This document shows, piece after piece, positions 35,090 to 47,809 of a DNA stretch of 64,000 nucleotides. Position 1 is the first letter of the stretch; the number at the start of each line of letters is the position of its first letter. Below the pieces are notes generated by a model, which did no database searches, had not been told where the DNA came from, and was given only the letters and a program-made list of their open reading frames with translations. The stretch covers positions 1,468,501 to 1,532,500 of the forward strand of contig OX457060.1 in assembly GCA_949752795.1 (NCBI GenBank), read 5' to 3'. A program made the translations under genes and the position numbers. This DNA comes from Hyperoodon ampullatus. Taxonomy: Eukaryota; Chordata; Mammalia; Artiodactyla; Ziphiidae.

Positions 35090-35190
35090 AGCTTCTGGGT
35101 CCTGCACCTGTGTAAACACCTTCGCCTCTCAGAGCCTCACTTCCCTCATCTACAAAATGGATAAGCAGCTCTACCTGTCAGATCGCAAGA
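35090..35190 (+). repeat. MIR SINE 3' half
   Basis: 'tctcagagcctcacttccct' followed by 'catctacaaaatggataag' is sense MIR. Confidence 0.65.
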
Positions 35191-35448
35191 ACGCTGCCCT
35201 GCAGCTCACTACACAAAAGCGGTCCATCAGTGATTCTCCAAACCTTGCACCCCTACTTCTCTTCCCCTCATACATCTACGAGCGGGGGTGGGGGCCGTCA
35301 CTATTTCACCAACAAAATTATCTTACTGGAGCATTTAGTATGTGCCCCATATTGATGTATTAGACACATCTTGAAAGTCCAACAAGGTCATAAAGACCCT
35401 ACTGTCTTGGAGGGGAATGAGCACGGGGGGTCCTCATTTTTTAGGACA

Positions 35449-35489
35449 CTCTCTGTCTGGGTGTTACATCCCAACACCCAGACAGAGAG
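35449..35489. repeat. Perfect 17-bp inverted repeat, 7-nt loop
   Basis: The arm ctctctgtctgggtgtt (35449-35465) is exactly complementary to 35473-35489 across the loop acatccc. There are no mismatches and no recognised transposon ends. Confidence 0.95.
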
Positions 35490-36739
35490 GGCCAGGCTGG
35501 GCTGGAAGCCCAGGGCTCAAGAGGATGCCGTTGGTGGTGAAGCTGGAGTCGGAGCTGGGACTGGTCTACTGGGGACACCGCATATCCCTCTTGGCTCTGG
35601 CCCCTTCCCAGCCCTCCCCGCTTACCACCCACCCACCTGGCTACAGAAGGAAGTGTCCCGGAGTAGGAGTACCTGGGGGCTGTCACCCATCCTGCTGTCC
35701 TCTGTATGGGATAAAATGCCTGTCGTCAGGAAGGGCAATACAGCTCCATCCCTGTTGCCTGGCAACCTGAGCCAAACACAGCACCAGAAGGGATGAACCA
35801 GAGCACCCTGAGGGCACAGGAGGTAAGGCTGGGCCCAGGTAGGTGGGCCTAGAATGCTGGCCAAGAGAAGAGGTGGCAGACTGGAGAGGACCCTGCACTG
35901 GAGCCCAGGGCAGTTCCAGGGGAAACAGTTGGCAGAGGCCCTGATCCCACGCATTCATCCCTGCAGCCCCTCTGACCCGTGCCGTGCCCAGGCTGGGAGT
36001 GTTACTGGCTTGGCGTCATACTCTAAGCTGGTGCCGAATTACAGAACCACTTAGAGCTCCGCTGGCCCTAGTGATCACCAAGTCCACTAGCCTCCAGGGG
36101 CATATCGAGAACGTGAAAGATGGGCTGGGGCTAATCCAACCCCATGGCCAGCTGGTGGCAGACCCTAGACAGAATCAGGGTCTCCAGGGCCCTGCTATCC
36201 CCAGGCCTGGAGGGAGAATGATGCCAGAGGAAGGGCTACACCCCCAGAGCAGGCAGGAACCAGCTTCTCAGTGTGACCGGTTCCTCCCTTCTGAGTAATG
36301 AGCTCTCAGCTAGAACCTGGGGAGGGTCCTTCCTCCACGGCAGTGGGCTGCAGGCCGACTTAGAGGACTTCAGTGCCCCCATCCCTGTCAGCTCCCTTCA
36401 AACCATCCCAGATAAGCAGCTCACCCTGTATGAGAACGGAGTGTCTGCTATGCAACCCAGCTCCATCAGCCTCCCACGAGGAGACCCTGCTTCCTTCCGA
36501 GAGCCCACTGCCCTCCTCCCGGCTCAGGCACGCAGCGCCCCTCGCCAGCCTGGGGGAGTCAAAGGCCTCCTCCCGCCCACCCCCACGCTGTGCTGGCTGG
36601 CTCCTCCTCAGCAGAGAGCGTGGCTCGTAATTCCCTAGGAGGCATTTACGGGGGACCTCGTTTCCATACGGCCTCAGTGTTCCTGTCTCCGCCCCCACTC
36701 CTGGGCCTGGGCCTGCCTTTGAGGCACGAGGCCCAACAG

Positions 36740-36920
36740 TCCATGGTTTCTCATGGTGACCTGCGTTCGGATTCCAATCCTGCCACGTGAGCAGAGAGCC
36801 CTTGGACGTGACCAGCTCTCTCTGAGCCTCCGCCTCCCGGCCTGCAAAACAGGGTGAACCCCAGGTCTATCACAGGGTGCTAGGAAGATCGCAACGCCTG
36901 TGTGGCGCCTCGGGCACGGC
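36740..36920 (+). repeat. MIR SINE
   Basis: 'gcgttcggattccaatcctg', 'tctctctgagcctccgcctc' and 'cctgcaaaacagggtgaacc' match sense MIR, degraded. Confidence 0.6.
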
Positions 36921-37059
36921 GGGTTTTCCCAAACGCCCACTGGGTTAACTGGGGGAGGATACAGGAACCCAGGAAGGTCAGCTCCATTTTGTCAGGAAGG
37001 ACGACTGGCTGGGTGTGGACCCCTCCCCATCCACCCTCCTCTCTAAGCCCCTAGAATGA

Positions 37060-37205
37060 CAGATCCTTCCCCAGCGGCCATGTGACCAGGCCACTCCCCA
37101 GCTGAGGATCCTCCACCAGTTCTCCACTGCCCTCGGGATAAAGTCCCAGCTCCTGGCTGAGCCAGCCTCTGTGACCTGCCCTCACCTCATCTCCAGCCAC
37201 AGGGG
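37060..37205 (+). repeat. L2 LINE 3' fragment
   Basis: 'gtgaccaggccactccccag' through 'tgccctcgggataaagtccc' matches the L2 3' region. Confidence 0.65.
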
Positions 37206-37209
37206 GAAA

Positions 37210-40200
37210 TGGGTGAGCCAGTCACCCCAATACTGGAAACCCCTTTCTCGAGGGAAACCCCACTAAAGCAACAAGCCCGTCCCCTGACTGCCCAGGCCCT
37301 GGAAGAAAGCTGTGGTCTCCAGCACAGAGCGCACCCAAATGAAGTCTTCCTCCCTCGCGGGTGCTGCTGGGGCTCCAGGCTGCCACTCTTTTAATGCATT
37401 TTATAGAGGTAACCTTTACTGTAAAGGCTCCCTTCTGCCCTCAGGGGTGAGGTATCATCTGCTTTCTCCTGAACCCTGGTCTGTCCATTGGGTATGTCAC
37501 CCCCCGGGGAACAGGTGGCACCTGGCCAAGTCACTCAGGCTCCCACCAGCCTTGTTACCAAGAGACCAGGATAGATATGCTTTTCTACTAAAAATAAATC
37601 ATTTTACTAAAATGATAACATATTCACGGTAGTGACAATTTACTTTTTAAAAAAGATCCCACTTAGTTCAGGGCCAAAGTTACCGAAATAAAAAAGGGAA
37701 TTGGAAATTTCAAGTTGAGTAAAGAAGCTCTCTTAGGAGTCCTCAGGCGTTAGGAATCTGCATCCTTTCCTGCCCTGTTCCAGGAAGCAGAGACTGGCTT
37801 CCTCATCATCGCGGTCCCCTCAGGGCTTAAGTGCCCAGCCCTGCCTGCAGCCCCATTTCCCGGCAGCCTGTCTTTTGGGCTCTCACAAAAGCTGCCCATC
37901 TCAGGGTGCGTCAGGTACTTCTCCCTGGCAACCTCCCCCATCTTCTCTGTGGTGAGAAATGGAAAAGGATGACAGACAGATACACAGACAGACAGTGGAG
38001 GAAATGCCCAGTACAGCAGTCCACCCCCGATGATTATGAATTTTGCTGTTCCACCTAACCTTTCCTCACCCTCCCCAACGGGTCTGTCCATCAGTTTCTC
38101 TAAATGATTTACACGGAGACCAGAAAGCCCCGCACATTCAAAGGCTCATTCATTCCGCAACAGTGGAAGAACGGTTGGGGAGGACAGGGACACTTTGCAG
38201 CCTGGATGGGACACAGATGGTACCACCCTCAGGCCTGCCCTGGGCGAGCTTGCAATGTCAAGGCAACACCTATAAGGATAAATATTCATGGGCTGATTTT
38301 AGGGATGTAATAAGTAACAAAAGGACAATGAGGTTATATCGTTACATTTTAATGGTATTCATTATAATTTGGAGGCTGCAAATAATAATGATAATCAGAC
38401 CATGCAAACGATGGTAACTGCTGTTACACCTGCACCACCGGAACGTGTTCTCACAGTTTCTCTTTTGTCTTCTGGCTAGTTCTCGAGCATCTATCATCAG
38501 CACTGAGGGTGCCACTTTTCTCTTATACCAAGTACAGGTTAATTCTCATCTTGGTGTCTGTCTGTCTGACCTTCACACCCAGTTCTTTAAACAAATAAAG
38601 CAAAGGTTCTGGGCCTGCACCTGACATCCAAGGTTCCCTCTCTCATTCCAGCCACGGAGGCAGGGAGAAGAATTGGGAAGAGAGAAAGCAGGACCAAGAC
38701 GCTGAGGCACAGAGCCACTGCGTGCTTCACTTCAGACCTCGAAGTGAGCTCTGCCGGGTCTGGACGTGTCCCTCCCGCCCCACCTCTGGTGGCCCTGCTG
38801 CTTCTCAAAGTTCTGCAGAGATGGTGGGGATGGGGGTGCCCTGAGAAATTCAGCTTCCATGAGATGAACGGTGAGGTGGGCATGACCAAGGCTAAACGAG
38901 CCAATCCTCTATGAAAGACCCTGTAAGTGCTGCAGATAAAAATCCTCTGGCTTGAGAAAGCGGCAGGTGTCAGGATAAAGAATCCTATTCCAAAGCGGCC
39001 TTGACTCCTGTCGCTTTCAATCTACTGATGGGCCATCAGCAAATCCCACACAGCAAAGATCTCTCATCATTTTCAAATGAGATATTTAATGAGCACAAAC
39101 CTCCTGCAGGCAGAGAGGGGGCAAGGATGACTAAGATGACTCGTCACCTTAAGGTGCTGAAAGTTGCCCTTCAGCGGCTTAAAATTCAGTTAGGGTTTTT
39201 GTACCTAAAAGAAGTTAATAAGCATTTTAAAATCCTGAGGAAACAAGACAACAGAGGTCTTGGGGCAGCATGGGATTGTTTCTAAAAATGTTCAGAAAAA
39301 AACAAAGCTCCACCATGGTGAGTGCCCAGCTAGGCTGGGCACAGCAGGGCCAGCAGGTCTGGGAGGAGTCAGCTTCTGGGATGGGCTTCAGGCACAACCA
39401 CCAGGCCAGCGGTGGGCTCCCTGTGGGGCTGCAGCCGTGTGGGTGGGGGGACGGCAGGGGTCAGGCGGGGCCCTCCGGGCAGTGAGGATGGGGATGAAGG
39501 TGGAGGGGCAGCCCCTTCCCTCTCAGCAGTGGCAGCCAGACGCCTGCGGGTCACCCGTGTCCTGCTGCTCCCCACCCCACGCACTTCCTCGATGCAGGAG
39601 CGAGAAGAGCAGGCAAAACTCCCTGGAGAGGGTGGGCCCCTTGCAAGACCCACTCCCTGCACTCGGCCCAAAGAAGGAGCACCAGCATGCTGCCTATAGA
39701 AGCGTCTCCCCCTCTGAAGCCTTTAGAAGGCGCCTCTGACACCGGCCCCCAAAGGTGGGTAGGACGCCCTGCTATGTGCTTCTACAGCAGCTGTTCCTCC
39801 CTCGTCACGGCCCTCGCAGACCTTTACTGTAATTATATCCGCAGATGTCTGTGCTCCCCAGTGGACTATAAGTTCCACGGGGCAGGGATACACTCAAAGA
39901 TCTGACTGAATGAATAAATGGATGCTGGGAGGAGGAAGGGAGAGAGGCGGATGGGGGAGAGAGAGAGGGATGGTTGAACAAATGAGTAAACAGCCGAAGC
40001 TGCCTGCAGGGTCACTATGCTGCGTGAGTCCAGGGATGCCACTCACATCGTGCTCGGCACGGATGGCACCTCCAGCAACACAACTGCCAGGGGAGGACAG
40101 GAAGGTGGCTGGTCACAGGGAGAAGCTGGCCTACTGGCCTCAGCCTGGGGAAGGAGACCAAACTTGTGTCCATCAGTCTTCCTGCTCCGGCTGGAGGAGT

Positions 40201-41835
40201 CTCAGGGAAGGGAGGTGAGCAGAGGCCAGAGTGCAGCAGACACAGCCCACGCCCCCTCCCCGCCACACGCACTCGAGAAGCCCCGCGTGAAGCTGGAGCC
40301 CCACAGAGCGCCATCAGAACTCAGGAGGAGGGCTGTGTCCCCCAGGTCGAGCTCATGCCTGCCTTCTCTGGATGCCACCAAGTGCCCAGGTCGGGACTGG
40401 TGTGCATCACCTCCCTTTCCCCCTCCACTGCCATCAGCACAAGGGCACGGCCAGCAGGCCCAGAGAGCCATCTGAGCCCCAGCAGGATTGCACAGCCTCC
40501 CCACTGCAAGGAAACCCTTCATCCTGGGTCCATAGCAGTCTCTCCACAATCCCTCCCCCTGCCAGGCTGATACCGGCCAGCCTGTATTCCATGCTCCACA
40601 GTAAGGCAATCATTCTGCTGCTAGGAGGGGGTACTCTCTCATGGGCTAGAGGTGTTCTCTCCAGAGTGGCTCCTCAAGGCTTCCCACCCAAACCAGGTCC
40701 CTGGAATCTCTGAGGGCTCGATGCCCCTGGGATTATCCGGTCCTGGGCACCCTCCTCATCACTGGGCTCCAGGCCGGGCGCTCCTCTCTGGGATCCAGCT
40801 GTCCTTGCCCACTGGCCTAGAGAGATGCTACCAGTAAGCCAGGCACAGGAGACAGGAGAAGGCCAGCTCCTTCCCCTGGCCCCTTTCCAGGGGACTCAGC
40901 TCATATAGGCCAGCCCATGCTGTTCTAGATGTCCCTGTTGTGCTCAGCTGACCCAAGTCCCCTGAGTACAGAAGGGGAGGTACCTCCAAGGTCACACAGG
41001 GAGGGAGACCCAGGGTGGAGGTGATGGCAGAATTCAGTGGGAATTCAGAATTCCCTCCACCACACAGGCTGTAGAGGATGCGGGCACAAAGGACCAACAC
41101 GTGTAAAAGTACATGCAGCCAAGATGGAAGCCATGGCTGCGGGGGCAATTCCTCTGTCCCACCGGGCTCAGAGATGCACATGTCTCCTGCCTAACTCAGG
41201 GACCCCAAAAGCTATGTAAAATTGAAGGTAAACAACCCACTAATGACACAACACAGTGGGAGGAGGCTTTTCAGGGTCCTAGGGCTCCCTGCCAGAAGGG
41301 ACCAGTGTGGCTAATAGCCAATGGCACTGATGGCAGTGCCTTTTTCCCTAATGACCATGTTCAAAGGGCCCAGAAAGCATGCTCCTAACCAACTAGCCCG
41401 GTATCTCCACCAGGTCACCCAACCCAGCCACAAGCCTGGCCAGAGTATGGCAACCCTAACCCACTATCAGGAAAGCTCCCCAATTCTTGGCTTCCCCAAT
41501 TCAAGGTCACCTTATTTCCCAACGGCATGTTAGTGACTGGGAACAGGAGATGTGGTTCCAGTCCCAGAAGGGTTAACAGCTCACAACAGGACTCTGGGTC
41601 GACACCCCACCCCCGGGGCTGGAACTCCCATATAAACATGCTGGAGAGGTGGGGGCTCACTCCCTGAGGTCTTCAGGTCTCATTTCTGTGATTTTCGGGG
41701 CAAAGGGGGTTTGCAGGGCTCAGTAGGGGCCTCAGCCCATCAGAGATTCCGTGGGAGTCCAGAGTTTTCCCTCAAACACACCAGACATTCTCCTCATCAA
41801 ACCCCTGGTCCTTTGCGGAAGCACGTTCAGACTTG
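37210..41835. other. Single-copy intron 1 DNA
   Basis: No gene recognised. 38260-38420 is AT-rich with ATTA/TAAT motifs, and 38990-39290 is non-repetitive sequence of mixed composition; either could be a conserved non-coding element. A short L2 end lies at about 39855-39925 (actataagttccacggggca), and a MIR scrap at 40970-41030. Confidence 0.45.
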
Positions 41836-41839
41836 GAAT

Positions 41840-42012
41840 AAACAAGTGTTTGTCGGGAACCTCCCATGGTCCAGGCCCTTTGAGAGCCACTGAGGAAACA
41901 TGAAGGGGTAAGAGAACTGCCCTTAGGCAACCATCTTACAGAGACAGAAACTAGGCTCAGAGAGGCTTTGAAATCTGCTCAAGGGAATACAGCTAAGAAT
42001 TCAACTCCCAGG
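41840..42012 (-). repeat. MIR SINE
   Basis: 'gaaactaggctcagagaggc' and 'gctcaagggaatacagctaa' are antisense MIR core. Confidence 0.7.
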
Positions 42013-43468
42013 GCTCTAGGCCCGCTAAGACTAGCACTGGGATGTGAAGACCACCCCCACCCCCAAATCCCTTTAGGCACAAGAAAAAGTTAGTTTTGTG
42101 AAACTGGAATCTACTGAGATCAGAAACTCGGAGTCCAGGACACAGGGCTGGCTGCCTGAGTTGATTTTGTTCTGAAACGCCCAGCCTGGCCCCAAAACCC
42201 ATGTCAGAACTTGACCACCTTTTGCCACCCTTCTCTGAGCTGTAATGAGCAGCAGCAGGCCGGAGACTGCTGTGTGACCTCCACAACCCGCAGGTACACA
42301 CATCACAGCAGCACTGCTCCCGGAGCCCACCAGGTCCTCCCAAGGCTGTGTGTGTCTTGGCCCCTTGTATAGACAGGCACCAAGCCGGGTGAACTGGACT
42401 GGTCTGTAGAGCTAGAGCTGCTGGTCCTGCTCCCAGAGACGGCCTTCTCCCACAGCAGAGCTGGTCAGGGCCCAGCTGGTCTCCCTGCAGCCCCAGGTGA
42501 GAGGCCTCTGGAGGGATGCTCTGAAAACCACTCCTTCCTACAAGTGTCAGAGGGTCCATGCTCCTCAACCTGGTTTTCCACCTCGGGACTAACCTAGATT
42601 TCAGAGATGCTTTCCCTGGGGAGGCTGCTGGGCAGTACGTAAGCCATTTGTCTCCCCGGCCCCTGGCCCGCTGCCACGGTGACCTCCCCTCCCCCAAGAA
42701 GGGCGGTGAGCTGGGGGGTGGGAAGAATCCGCCGCCAACGCTCTCGGGAGGGGTGCTGGGAAGCCAGGCAGGGCGTGTCGCCTGGTCCTTTCTCTGCCCA
42801 GCCCCGGGCTTCACGGCTCTTGGTGTGAGGCGCCCCGTACCATCCCCCAAATCTGCCTCGCACTGGGGAACCCTTGCTGTCATCGCCCAGATCCCTGAGC
42901 CCCACAGGGGCTAATGCACACTGGCGAAGGGCAGCGGGTCTAGAACCTTCTGCGCCCAGTCGGACGTAAGCCAGGGGAGGTAGGCGCCCTGTTCCCCCAC
43001 GACCTGCACCCGCTCTTTTCAGAGGAGACATCTGTGGGTCTCCCCCCGCCCGCGGCCGTCTGCCCCGGGGTCTGGACGTGCCCGTAATTACGGTTCCGGG
43101 CAGGGGCCCCAGGGAACCCCTCCGGTGCCGCGGGGTGGGGAGCGGCCAGACGCCAGTCCCGTCTCTTTCTCCAAAGAGGGGCGCCGTCCTTCCCGCGACC
43201 CTCGCCGGCGCCCCGCCACCTGCGCGGTCGCCCGCAGCCGGTGCCGCAGTGCGAGCGAGCCAGCGAGCCCGGAGCCTTCACGCCTCGGCCGGCGCCGCTG
43301 AGCGAGCCGCCGCCCTCCGGCCTCCCCGCCGCGCCGCACCTGCACCCGCAGCCCGAGCCCCCACCCCAGATCCCACCCTCACCCCCGCCTCCGGCCCCAG
43401 CGTCTCCTCGGCCCTTACCCGTGGCCCCTCCCCTGCCCGGCCCCGCCCGAGCCGGCCCCGACCTCTCA

Positions 43469-44040
<572 letters not shown>

Positions 44041-44103
44041 GGTCGGCCCTCCTCCCGCCTCGCTTCTCCGCCCGCGCCTGCGCTCTGCGCGCTCCCCAGC
44101 CTC

Positions 44104-44111
44104 TGATGTCA
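44104..44111. promoter_or_regulatory. CRE-like site TGATGTCA
   Basis: TGATGTCA is one base from the CREB/ATF palindrome TGACGTCA. It sits about 440 bp upstream of the RAB6B ATG at the outer edge of the CpG island. A second related site lies at 44283. Confidence 0.4.
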
Positions 44112-44199
44112 TTCGGGGCCTGCGGGGCTGGGGGGCGCCAGTCCACCCACCCGGAGCCCGCACCCGCGGGGGAGAGAATCGCCTCGCCGTGCCTCAGAG

Positions 44200-45215
44200 C
44201 GACGCCCGAATCATCGGGCCCTGTCTCACTGCCCCTCTACGTCTGTCTTCCCCCACTCTACCCCTCCTTTGAATCCAGAAAATGACGTGAAATTATCCGG
44301 GGATATTCGTTTCTGGTCTTTAAACCTAGATGCTAGTCCCTTCCTCCACCTCCTGCGACACCCACTCAACCTGGCCATCCTAGAGGGTGGAAAGGAACGG
44401 AGTGGGGGGTGAGCCAGGGTGTGGTGGACCGTGTGTGCTCAGACAGGCTCTACTGTCATCTTGTGCGTCTCTTGCCCTCCCTACCCTCTCTAGACCCAGA
44501 TCCCTCCTCTTGGGCACAATCTGTGGGGTCATAGGTGTCCCCACAGACATGCCCAGCGAGAGAGGAAGCACCAGTAAAAGGCGTACCTTCCTCAAACCAA
44601 CCGCTCCTAAGGATCGTTTTATCCTAAACCTAATGCCCCGTGGGAGTGAAGGAGCAATGAGGCCCTGAATGTCAGCACCTCCATCGCCAGAACGGTGCCC
44701 TGGATCCCTGGACCCTGGGGCCACCGTGTTGACAACGCCACTCCTTGCCCTTGCAATTAGGTGTATCTGGACAATGAGCTCCTGGAGCACAGGAGGAAGA
44801 CCTCCCATTTGCCTCTGTGTTCATCCGACCTTTTAAGGCACACAGAGTAAGTTGTGAGTGGGTGAGAACAAGGAGCAGGTGCCAGGTGTTAGAAGCACTC
44901 CCAACCCAGTCCTAGCATTCTGGCTAATGCTAGCTTTGAGGTTTTACAAAGCTGCCTCTACTGTGCTGCCGCCACGTGGTCTATGCTTTTAGGACTGTTC
45001 AATGAACATTTATTTGGGCTTATAACCCAAATGTTTAGGAACAAGTTGCATGTGTGTGTGTGTATTTCATACAGAGAGAAAAGTGAAAAACAACCTTCAT
45101 CTCTGGAGATTTCCAGGGGACATTTGTTGCCCTCTTCTTGACTTACATGGCTTGCTTGGGATGTCTCCCTGTCTGGCTCCATTCTTTGTTTACTTAGCGT
45201 CTCTCTTTCTCTCAT
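44200..45215. other. Upstream flank of RAB6B
   Basis: Mostly unique sequence. A short L2 scrap lies at about 44765-44815, a CACGTG E-box at 44973-44978 and a short (TG)n at 45049-45064. No gene was seen. Confidence 0.5.
44283..44290. promoter_or_regulatory. CRE/ATF variant site TGACGTGA
   Basis: TGACGTGA (TCACGTCA on the gene's strand) is a common CREB/ATF variant site. It lies about 620 bp upstream of the RAB6B start codon and just outside the CpG island. Function is inferred from the motif alone. Confidence 0.35.
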
Positions 45216-45219
45216 TGCT

Positions 45220-45348
45220 TATTAAAAACCAGAGAGTGAGTTCCATGAAATCAGCAGTTGAGGCTCCACTACTGAATCCCAAGGACCTAGCTCAGAGCTT
45301 AGGAAATAGTTGTTGAATGTTTGAGTGAATGTCTAGAACCCAAATCAG
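45220..45348 (+). repeat. L2 LINE 3' end, cut by an L1 insertion
   Basis: 'gagagtgagttccatgaaat', 'agcttaggaaatagttgttg' and 'aatgtttgagtgaatg' match the L2 3' end. The later L1 entered just beyond it. Confidence 0.65.
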
Positions 45349-45363
45349 AACAACTGTTCCACT
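45349..45363 (+). repeat. Target-site duplication, left copy
   Basis: AACAACTGTTCCACT, identical to 47517-47531. Confidence 0.95.
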
Positions 45364-46204
45364 TATTGAAGAGATTGTCTTTTCCCCATGGTATATTTTT
45401 GCCTCCTTTGTCATATATTAATTGACCACAAGTGTGTGGATTTATTTCTGGATTCTATATTCTGTTCCATTGACCTATGTGTCTGATTTTTGTGCCAGTG
45501 CCATACTGTTTTGATTACTGTGGCTTTGTAATATAGTCTGAAGCCAGGGAGCATGATTCCTCCAGCTCTGTACTTCTTTCTCAAGATTTTTTTGGCTATT
45601 TGGGGTCCTTTGTGTTTCCATACAAAATTTGAAATTATTTGTTCTTGTTCTGTGAAAAATGCCATTGGTATTTTGGTAGGGATTGCATTGAATATGTAGG
45701 TTGACTTGGATAGTATGGTCATTTTAACAATATTAAGTCTTCTAATCCAAGAACACGGTATATCTTTACATCTGTTTCCATCATGTTCAATTTCTTCAAT
45801 CAGTGTCTTATAGTTTTCTGAGTACAGGTCTTTAACCTCCTTAGGTAGGTTTATTCGTGGGTATTTTACTCTTTTTGATGTGACGGTAAATGGGATTGTT
45901 CCCTTAATTTCTCTGTTTGATAGTTTGCGGTTAGCGTATAGAAATGCAATAGATTTCCGTATATTAATTTTGTATCCTACAACTGTACCAAATTCATTGA
46001 TGAGCTCTAGTAGTTTTCTGGTGGCATCTTTAGGATTTTCTATGGATAGTATCATTTCATCTGCAAACAGTGACAGTTTTACTTCTCTCTTTCCAATTTG
46101 GATTCCTTTTATATCTTTTTCTTCTCTGATTGCTGTGGCTAGGACTTCAAAAACTATGCTGAATAAAAAAGGCGAGAGTGGACACTGTTGTCTTGTTCTT
46201 TTCA
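45364..46204 (-). mobile_element. Inverted 5' segment of a twin-primed L1 (ORF2 RT region)
   Basis: The minus strand reads about 264 codons of L1 ORF2, from [16 protein letters not shown] through the reverse-transcriptase domain to THLWSINI. The RT catalytic box at 46056-46067 is FADE rather than FADD, so the second metal-binding Asp is lost. The segment is contiguous in the L1 consensus with the plus-strand part that starts at about 46205. Confidence 0.9.
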
Positions 46205-47060
46205 ATAAGTGGCACTAGGAATACTGAACAGCTATGTGTAGAAGAATGAAGTTAGAACATTCTCTAACACCATATACAAAAATAGACTCAAAATGGATTA
46301 AAGACCTAAATGTAAAACCAGGTACTATAAGACTCTTAGAGAAAAACATAGGCAGAACACTCTTTGACATAAATTGCAGAAATGTTTTTTTTTGGATCCA
46401 TCTCCTAAAGCAAAGGTAACAAAAGCAAACATAAACAAATGGGACCTAGTTAAGCTTAAAAACTTTTGCGCAGCAAAAGAAACCATTGACAAAATGAAAG
46501 GATAACCTACTAAATGGGAGAAGATGTCTGCAAATGATATGACCGATAAGGGGTTAGTATTCAATGTATTTAAAGAGCTCATACAACTCAACATCAAAAA
46601 AACAAAACAACCCAATTAAAAAATGGGCAGAAAAACTGAATAGACATTTTTCCAAAGAGGAAATGCAGATGGCCAACAGGCTCATGAAAAGGTGCTCAGT
46701 ATTACTAATCATCAGGAAAATGCTAATCAAATCCACAATGAGATATTACCTCACACCTGTCAAAGTGTCTATAATCAAAAAGACCAAAGATAACAAATGT
46801 TGACAAGGATGTGGAGAAAAGGGAACCCTTGTACACTGTTGCTGGGAATGTAAAGTGGTGCAGCCACTGTGGAAAACAGTATGGAGGTTCCTCAAAAAAC
46901 TAAAAATAGAACTGCCAGATGATCCAGCAATTCCACTCCTGGTTATGTATCCAAAAAAAATAATTCAAAAAGATATATGCACCCCAATGTTCATAGGAGA
47001 ATTATTTACAATTGGAAGCAACCTAAGTGTTCATCAACAGATAAAGACAAAGAAGATGTG

Positions 47061-47095
<35 letters not shown>

Positions 47096-47516
47096 TAGAT
47101 GGAATACTACTCAGCCATAAAAAAGAATGGAATTTTGCCATTTGCAGCAACATGGATGAAATTGGAGGGCATTATGCTAAGTGAAATACGTCAGAGAAAG
47201 ATAAATACTGTATGATATTATATGTAGCAATTAAAAACTATAACAAACTAGTAAATAGAGCAAAAAAGAAGTAGACTCACAGATACAGAGAACAAACTGT
47301 GTTTACCAGTGGGGAGAGGGAAGGGGAAGGGGCAATATAGGGGTAGGAGGGGAAAAAAAGGTTATTGTGGGATCATATGAAATCATATGTGGGAAACTTC
47401 TGAAAATTGTAAAGCACTGTAGGATTTAAAGAGTCTTTCATTCAATAAAAAATTTTCTAAATAAAAATAAATTTAAAAACTAAAAAATTCATCCTTTTCC
47501 CACTGGGAAAAAAACA
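46205..47516 (+). mobile_element. 3' segment of the same L1 (ORF2 C-terminus, 3' UTR, tail)
   Basis: It starts at the ORF2 region for [19 protein letters not shown] and runs through the C-terminal Cys region and YSAIKKNG to a short 3' UTR. It contains an internal (TA)n at 47068-47092 and stops or frameshifts in ORF2. After the A-rich tail there are about 20 bp of non-A sequence (ttcatccttttcccactggg) and then a second A run before the right target-site copy. Confidence 0.9.
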
Positions 47517-47531
47517 AACAACTGTTCCACT
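47517..47531 (+). repeat. Target-site duplication, right copy
   Basis: AACAACTGTTCCACT, identical to 45349-45363. Confidence 0.95.
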
Positions 47532-47743
47532 CCTCAGAATGGCCTTTGGTTTGGAGCCCCATAGACTGTAGGGCATCACCCTGGGATATCTCCCCTATGA
47601 TGCCTGGCATCAGGCACAGGGCCACCTTTCAGACACCCACCCCACTCCTGCTCTGGGGTTTTGCTCTCGCAGGAGGCTGCATCCAGCATGGGGCTGAAGG
47701 GTGCCCTAGAAGGAGACAAGCCTCCCAAGCCACAGCCCTTCCT

Positions 47744-47803
47744 GCCTCTATGAGTGGTGCCTCTATGAGTGGTGCCTCTATGAGTGGTGCCTCTATGAGT
47801 GGT
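47744..47803 (+). repeat. Minisatellite, 4 perfect 15-bp units
   Basis: The unit gcctctatgagtggt is repeated four times without a mismatch, followed by a partial, altered copy (ccctccatgggg). Confidence 0.95.
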
Positions 47804-47809
47804 CCCTCC

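Noticed and set aside
41993..42883. 296-codon open frame on the minus strand, partly over a MIR
   Set aside because: It begins in a MIR remnant and continues into GC-rich intron; no similarity to known proteins was noticed.
46205..47100. Separate plus-strand protein gene suggested by several short open frames
   Set aside because: These frames are fragments of L1 ORF2 in the sense segment of the twin-primed L1, broken by stops.
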